A DNA stretch of 64,000 nucleotides. It comes from Costus lasius (Eukaryota; Streptophyta; Magnoliopsida; Zingiberales; Costaceae). The translations under genes were made by a program, and so were the position numbers. Where the stretch lies: positions 56,065,949-56,129,948 of the forward strand of contig CM050449.1 of assembly GCA_027563935.2 (NCBI GenBank), read 5' to 3'. Under the pieces are notes generated by a model that worked only from the letters and a program-made list of their open reading frames with translations, had not been told where the DNA came from and did no database searches. Below, piece after piece: positions 59,204-64,000 of this stretch. Position 1 is the first letter of the stretch. The number at the start of each line of letters is the position of its first letter.

Positions 59204-62200
59204 ATGTGTTGTATTTACACCACATTTTTACCTATATTTTAGATCATATTTTGAGCTTATTTCCATGATTTTGTGCTTATTTCTATGCTTTTACTTCACT
59301 TGGCATGGAATCTTCACTTTTCTTAGTTTTTATGAAAATGTATTTAAAATCACCCAAAAATGAAGGATTTCACAAGTTTTGAAGCCAAAGCATGATTTCT
59401 GAGGAGATCACGAACTTGGCCGTAATTCTGGATCGGCCGTAATTTTGAGTTCGAGTAGTGGGTGAAAAATGGCTAAGTATGGATATACACAGAAACTTTC
59501 ACGGGTGAAGCCGTAAATCCATTACGGGCCATGAATATTTCTATGACATAGGGTCTGTACACACAGAAAGAATCACGGCCGTGGCCGTGAACATGTTACG
59601 GACCGTGAAAATGTCCACCCCTTCACGTTTTTCACTCGATTCGAACCCAAATCGAGCCGGAATTGAACCAAACTTTGCAGAAACCTTCCTAGATGGGTTC
59701 TAAACTGATTAAACTATAAAAGGAAGGATTTTGGAGGGTTTAAATTAGCTTCTATGCACGAACATGAATAGAGGCGGCGGCTAGGGCGAAAATCACTTCC
59801 AGGGCAGAATTCCGGTGAAAGATCACACAAAGGAGGGGTTTGATCACTTCTTCTTCGTCTCTAGATCAATGGGAAGAGTTCTAATCACTATCCTGGTGTC
59901 TTTAACATTATTTTCGAGAGATTACATGTTGAATTCATCACTAAACATGCCGTATTCAAAGAACATGTTTGCTTAAACCTATTTTCTGGATTTGGGAAGT
60001 AGCCTGTTGACAATTCATGGATTATATCTATTGTTTTAAATCTTTTACATTAATTTTATAGATTTGATTTGATTTGAATTATGTTTATTTCGTAATTTAC
60101 CCTGATCAAGTAATTTTTTGTCTTAGATGTTGCGAGAAGGACCAAGAGGTGAATCGCAACGTCAGATCTATTCTTTTCAAACCTACGAATCCAATCACAG
60201 GAGTAGTTCGGATTCATTTGAAGGATTCCATAGTTTTTCATAGAACTTAATGGACTTAGTTAGATTAATTGTCACGAGAGTAGGGGATTAGTGTAATTAA
60301 GTACCGGATTACGCTTCGGGAGGAGGTAATCTATACCCTAGGAAAAATCCCTTTCAAAACTATAATTTTCTGTTTAAAGATTTATTTTTACTGAATTCAT
60401 ATTTGTCAATGTGGCGAAACCCCGAATCCCGATTTTCTCGATATTGATTTTGATGTAGGGGTAGGTCACAAACATGCAAACAACGATTTTCGAAAGTATT
60501 TTTGGTATTATCATAAACTAGAGAAAACCGATTTAACTAACGAAGTTGGAAAATAATGTTTTTGTATTTTTAAATAGGAAAACCGAATATTAACTACTTG
60601 TAGGAAAGAAATGACAATAATTTAAAGGAGACTCACCTCGCGGCCCTTGAGAATAGAAGGACCGTCCTTCCCGTTCTTCACCGGTCCTACTATGATAGAA
60701 GGTGCAGGTTACACACAGGGCATTCAGCAACCCCACACAAGCGTGGGTGAGTTATAAGCAGATTAAAACTTAACAATGCTTAAAGTCAAGAGGGAGGCTA
60801 ATCCTCCAAGTTCTCTTGCTAACAAAACAAAGGACTATCTAAAGAGGGGAGATCAAGAGAGTGGGATGCGCCAAGCTTCCTTGCGCCAAGTCCTACAAAT
60901 CCAAGAGATGTGTAGTAAGATGTTCTTAAGATGTATAAAAAGAAGACACAAGAAGATGGAATACTTAACTTAGAGAATCGCCTTGAAGGAGACCAAGGGA
61001 TGCATCCATGTTCTTTGCGCCAACTTAAGCTCTTGTTCTCCTTGATGCTATGGCCTTGAAGGTGGAGACTCTCGGCCTTGCTTTGATGAATGGAGGGCGA
61101 GGAGAAGGAGAAGGGAGGCTCGGCTCTTGAGGGAAGAAGCGAGAAGATGAGGGGACTTGGGCGACACAAGCACACAAAGAAGAAGAGGTGGGCGACACAA
61201 GCACCCTAGGCGACACAAGCACCCATAGTTTGGCTAGGAAACTATTCAACAATATATTCAACAATGCTATCCACATGATGAGATGGGGATACATTTATAG
61301 GCAGCTTAGGGATGAGGATAAGATGAGGGCAAGGTGGTCATTGGCCCCTTGTGCCCCTTACATAAGTGGAGAGAATTCGAAAATGGAGACAAGGCATTTA
61401 AGTGGGCTGATCTTGTTGCCTTCTTTGGATGGCTGAAATGGTAAGTCTTTGAATTCGAAATGGCTATCTTCCTTGGAGGTGTTGGCGCATATGAAGGAGA
61501 GTTTGAATTTTGAAAACCTTCCTTGTTGTCTTGGGCGGCAATGAGAAGAAGGAAATAAGCCTTCCCCTAATTGTGGATCTTGATGGCGCAACTCCTCTAA
61601 TTGTGGATCTAGATGGGCGCCTCCTTGATTGGTGGATCTAGATGGGCGCCTCCTTGATTGGTGGATCTAGATGAGCCTTGTAGATGGCGCAAATGATTCC
61701 ATGAGGTGGCCTCTCTTCAATTGGAAGGGAATGATTGAAGTGGAGCTTGATGTTGAGTTGAGTTGGAAGTCTCTCTTTGAAATACTTTGAAGTGAACCTT
61801 CCAAAATGGGAGCTAGCTTCTTGGAGTGTGGTGAGCTAGCTGATTTGTATCCCTTGAGCTGAATATTAATGTATCCAAACTACATGCACTAACCTACCAT
61901 GACATTACAATGCACAACCTACCAACAACATTTATAAAACTACATGATAGACTTTGGGGTGGAACTAACCTATCATGCCATGTAATGCAAATAAGGAAAG
62001 TACTGAAAAGGAAAGTGGACTCTAAGTGAAGCCATACCTGATGGGCTTCCTCCGAGCCCTAGTGGATCTTCTAAGAGCTGTGTTAGGCCCTCCATCAGAT
62101 TTTTACCCAAAAACGTCACCTCTATTTCTTTTAATTTTGTACTTAGAAGTTTCCAAAACAAAAACCACGATTTGATTCATCTAGATATAGATCGACCGTG

Positions 62201-62287
62201 TAATCGGTACTTGACCACCTGATCCTCGTAGGGAACGATATCTTATTTTATTACTTCAATAAATCCGTACACTTACGGATCGTATCA
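59204..62287 (+). repeat. 5' LTR, lengthened by a nested solo LTR
   Basis: Starts TGATGTGTTGTATTTACACC and ends ACTTACGGATCGTATCA. Without the insert at 60451-62097 and one target copy it is about 1432 bp, close to the 1509- and 1527-bp LTRs of the related element. Palindromic ATTACGG / TCACGG units lie at 59415-59605. Confidence 0.87.
60451..62097 (-). mobile_element. Solo LTR, TGATG...CATCA family, in an Athila-like LTR
   Basis: A 1647-bp block with ends TGATGTAGGGG and CCCTCCATCA and perfect GATTT duplications (60446-60450 and 62098-62102). On the minus strand its start (TGATGGAGGGCC) matches the left end of the solo LTR at 31564 (agatggc/gcttcc and cggaggaagccc phrases), so it is the same family in opposite orientation. 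No coding sequence; open frames at 60776-61591 are chance. Confidence 0.9.
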
Positions 62288-62293
62288 AGTTTT

Positions 62294-62311
62294 TTGCACC
62301 GTTGCCGGGGA
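62294..62311 (+). promoter_or_regulatory. Primer-binding site, tRNA-Asp type
   Basis: TTGCACCGTTGCCGGGGA against the ideal TGGCGCCGTTGCCGGGGA (two mismatches), six bases after the LTR end. Confidence 0.88.
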
Positions 62312-62577
62312 TCAGGCCAGTCAATATTGATTTAATCATGAGATTTATAGACTAGACATTATTTTTTAATTATTTTAAATTTTGTTTTGGTTTTTTATTT
62401 TTTGTTTTCATTTTTGTTTTTCGGAATTTTATTTGTTTTTCACATTTTTTTAGTTAGTTTATTTTATTTTTCTCTTTTTGGATTAACAGGTGGACTCAAA
62501 AATCACTTGACTAGATATTTTAAGCTTTATTTTGCATTCCTGTTTTATATTTTGTATTTCTGAATTTTATTGCAAAT

Positions 62578-63969
62578 ATGATGTTTAACCAATGTCAATG
62601 GTTGAATCAGAGGTATGTGCCACCGATAATGATAAGAGAATATGGTACGGATGTATCAGAATCACTTTTAGAAAAGGTAAATTCTTATATTCAACATACT
62701 GAATATGTAAGCATGCAATGTTATAAGTTGAAATATGTTATTTGTGATATTTGTGGATTTCATGGGCATGATTTTACTGAATGCCAATTAGGGATCCCTC
62801 CATGCCTTAACTCTTGCCCTAGTACTCACAATCAAAGTTGGGTGAACCATCAAAACTATCTTTATCAGAATGACCCAACATTTATTCCACAATCAGATTT
62901 TAGTGAACCTCAAAAATCCAGCTTAGAAGCCTTGCTTGAAAACTATATAGCTGTTATGGACAAACAAAGTGAGGATATTTATAGTATAATTTATGGCATT
63001 CATAAAAATGACATAAAGGATAGAATCTAGGATAAATATGAAAATTTTGTAGAGTTGGAACAATCATTTGTCATGTCTCTAGTCACGGAGTATGATTTAC
63101 CTTCTTTAAATTTTGATAATTGTGATTTACCTTCCTCAGCACTCTACCAGCCATCTAGTCCCCTCTCACATAATGAAGTGTCTTGCAACACAAATAATTG
63201 GGACATGTTTGAAGAGAAATTTAAACTTTTGGAGTCTTATGAGAATAAAGATGAAGAATTTAAGGATCCTCAAGTAAGAACTAGTGAGATAGACGGTAAT
63301 GAATTTGATAGTGTGAGGATGGAACACTCCACTGAAGAGAAAGAAATTGAGGAAAAAGATGAGGAAGAGGATCCTGAGCATATTACACCACCACTACCAT
63401 GTGAACCATCAATTCCTTTTCTTATGAGAAATCCATTAGAAATTTGCATGATAGATGATGATGGAGATGATTTTAAAGATAAAGATGATGGGGTAGCTGA
63501 AATATTATTTGATGCAAATCTAACCACAGATACCCAAAAGATAATAACACATGAGATACTTGATCACATTGACAATGAGTTAAGTAAAAAACCAAATTTG
63601 AAGTTTGAAAATTTCTTGAACAATCTAAGGCATGAATTCTTTGATTTTAATTTCAATTCTCTTCCAATTGCTAATACAAATTTAAAGGAAGAATGCATGA
63701 TTTTACTCATGGATAAATACAGAAAAATTATTGAGTATTCTTTGCATGACTCTAACTTTTGTTTTTGTATGCATGTACTGGACACTGCAACATGGAACCA
63801 CCTGTTTACCTGGATATATTTAGTGGACACACTCTTGAGATGGAGAAAAAGTAGAAGATTATATGCTCTCTACTATGGCACTGATTCACCAACTCCACCA
63901 TGACATGAAGCTATGGTCAAGCTAATGACCTTAAACAAGCGCTTTTGGAAGGCAGCCCAAAGTTTTTGA
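62578..63969 (+). pseudogene. Single ORF of the second non-autonomous element
   Basis: The frame runs from MMFNQCQWLNQRYVPP to a TGA at 63967-63969 (463 codons), with in-frame stops TAG 63028-63030 and TGA 63901-63903. Residues 56-69 form a CX2CX4HX4C knuckle (CDICGFHGHDFTEC). The middle is acidic (EEKEIEEKDEEEDPEHI, MIDDDGDDFKDKDDG). The C-terminus has FLNNLRHEFFDFNFNSLPI, a hydrophobic stretch around ATWNHLFTWIYLVDTLL, a basic patch RWRKSRR and LMTLNKRFW. It is collinear with 53776-55107 and keeps the same motifs, so the ORF was probably functional in the family. No known enzyme domain is visible. Confidence 0.78.
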
Positions 63970-64000
63970 ATTTTATTAATTTTTGCATTCTTAGTTTTTT

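Larger units (their letters stand above)
59204..64000 (+). mobile_element. Second non-autonomous Athila-like element, right end outside window
   Basis: A plus-strand element of the same family as 50109-56924, in opposite orientation: LTR 59204-62287, tRNA-Asp-type primer site 62294-62311, and the single ORF at 62578-63969. The window ends 31 bp after the ORF, so the 3' interior and 3' LTR are unseen. Its LTR carries a nested solo LTR. The 5-bp left flank is GCCAT (59199-59203). Confidence 0.85.

Noticed and set aside
60776..61591. Several 65-118 codon frames as a gene cluster
   Set aside because: They overlap on both strands inside a solo LTR and match no protein.
62294..62311. tRNA-Asp gene fragment
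   Set aside because: Only the 18-nt 3' complement is present just after an LTR, which is a primer-binding site.

Overview
This is nuclear DNA from a flowering plant. The evidence is an intron-containing NAC transcription-factor gene, Angela/BARE-like Ty1-copia elements, chromodomain Ty3-gypsy and Athila-like elements, hairpin MITEs and AT-rich intergenic DNA. The style fits a monocot with a repeat-rich genome, but the species cannot be fixed from the sequence. There is no prokaryotic, organellar or CRISPR content.

Layout. 1-9126 is stacked LTR sequence: a 76-bp tandem repeat, a minus-strand gypsy-type LTR (530-2347), an LTR/internal/LTR tandem of an Athila-like family (2348-8067) and a 5'-truncated Angela-type LTR. 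9127-11087 is low-copy DNA with an unrecognised pseudogene fragment split by a Mutator-type hairpin MITE. 11088-16143 is a decayed 5-kb Ty1-copia element. 17791-22008 is a non-coding LTR element (LARD-like) with a Tourist-like MITE in one LTR. 24089-25330 is the only intact-looking host gene, a four-exon NAC gene. 26560-27280 is a degenerate purine-rich minisatellite. 27360-38182 is a complete 10.8-kb Angela-type copia element on the minus strand with equal 1665-bp LTRs and a perfect AAAAC target duplication; its integrase is split by a solo LTR (31564-33315, TTAAA duplication). 38631-42785 holds two truncated Angela-type elements.

From 42829 to the right edge runs one minus-strand chromovirus with nested insertions: a solo LTR in the RT/RNase H region (46614-48403), a 6.8-kb non-autonomous Athila-like element in gag (50109-56924), an Angela-type solo LTR in gag (57008-58867), and a second, oppositely oriented non-autonomous Athila-like element (59204 to beyond 64000), which itself carries a solo LTR (60451-62097). 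At three of these junctions, removing the insert and one target-site copy restores the chromovirus reading frame, which checks the boundaries independently.

The most unusual content is the non-autonomous Athila-like family. Its tRNA-Asp-type primer site is followed by one roughly 450-residue ORF with a single CCHC zinc knuckle, an acidic middle and a basic C-terminus. The copy with both LTRs has no pol. Two copies of the ORF are clearly homologous. The LTRs of this family and of a related family hold clusters of short palindromes (TTACGG...CCGTAA or TCACGG...CCGTGA types).

Most coding sequence is mobile-element debris. Boundaries come from LTR ends (TG...CA), primer sites, polypurine tracts and target-site duplications read directly; lineage names are from motif recognition, not from a search.
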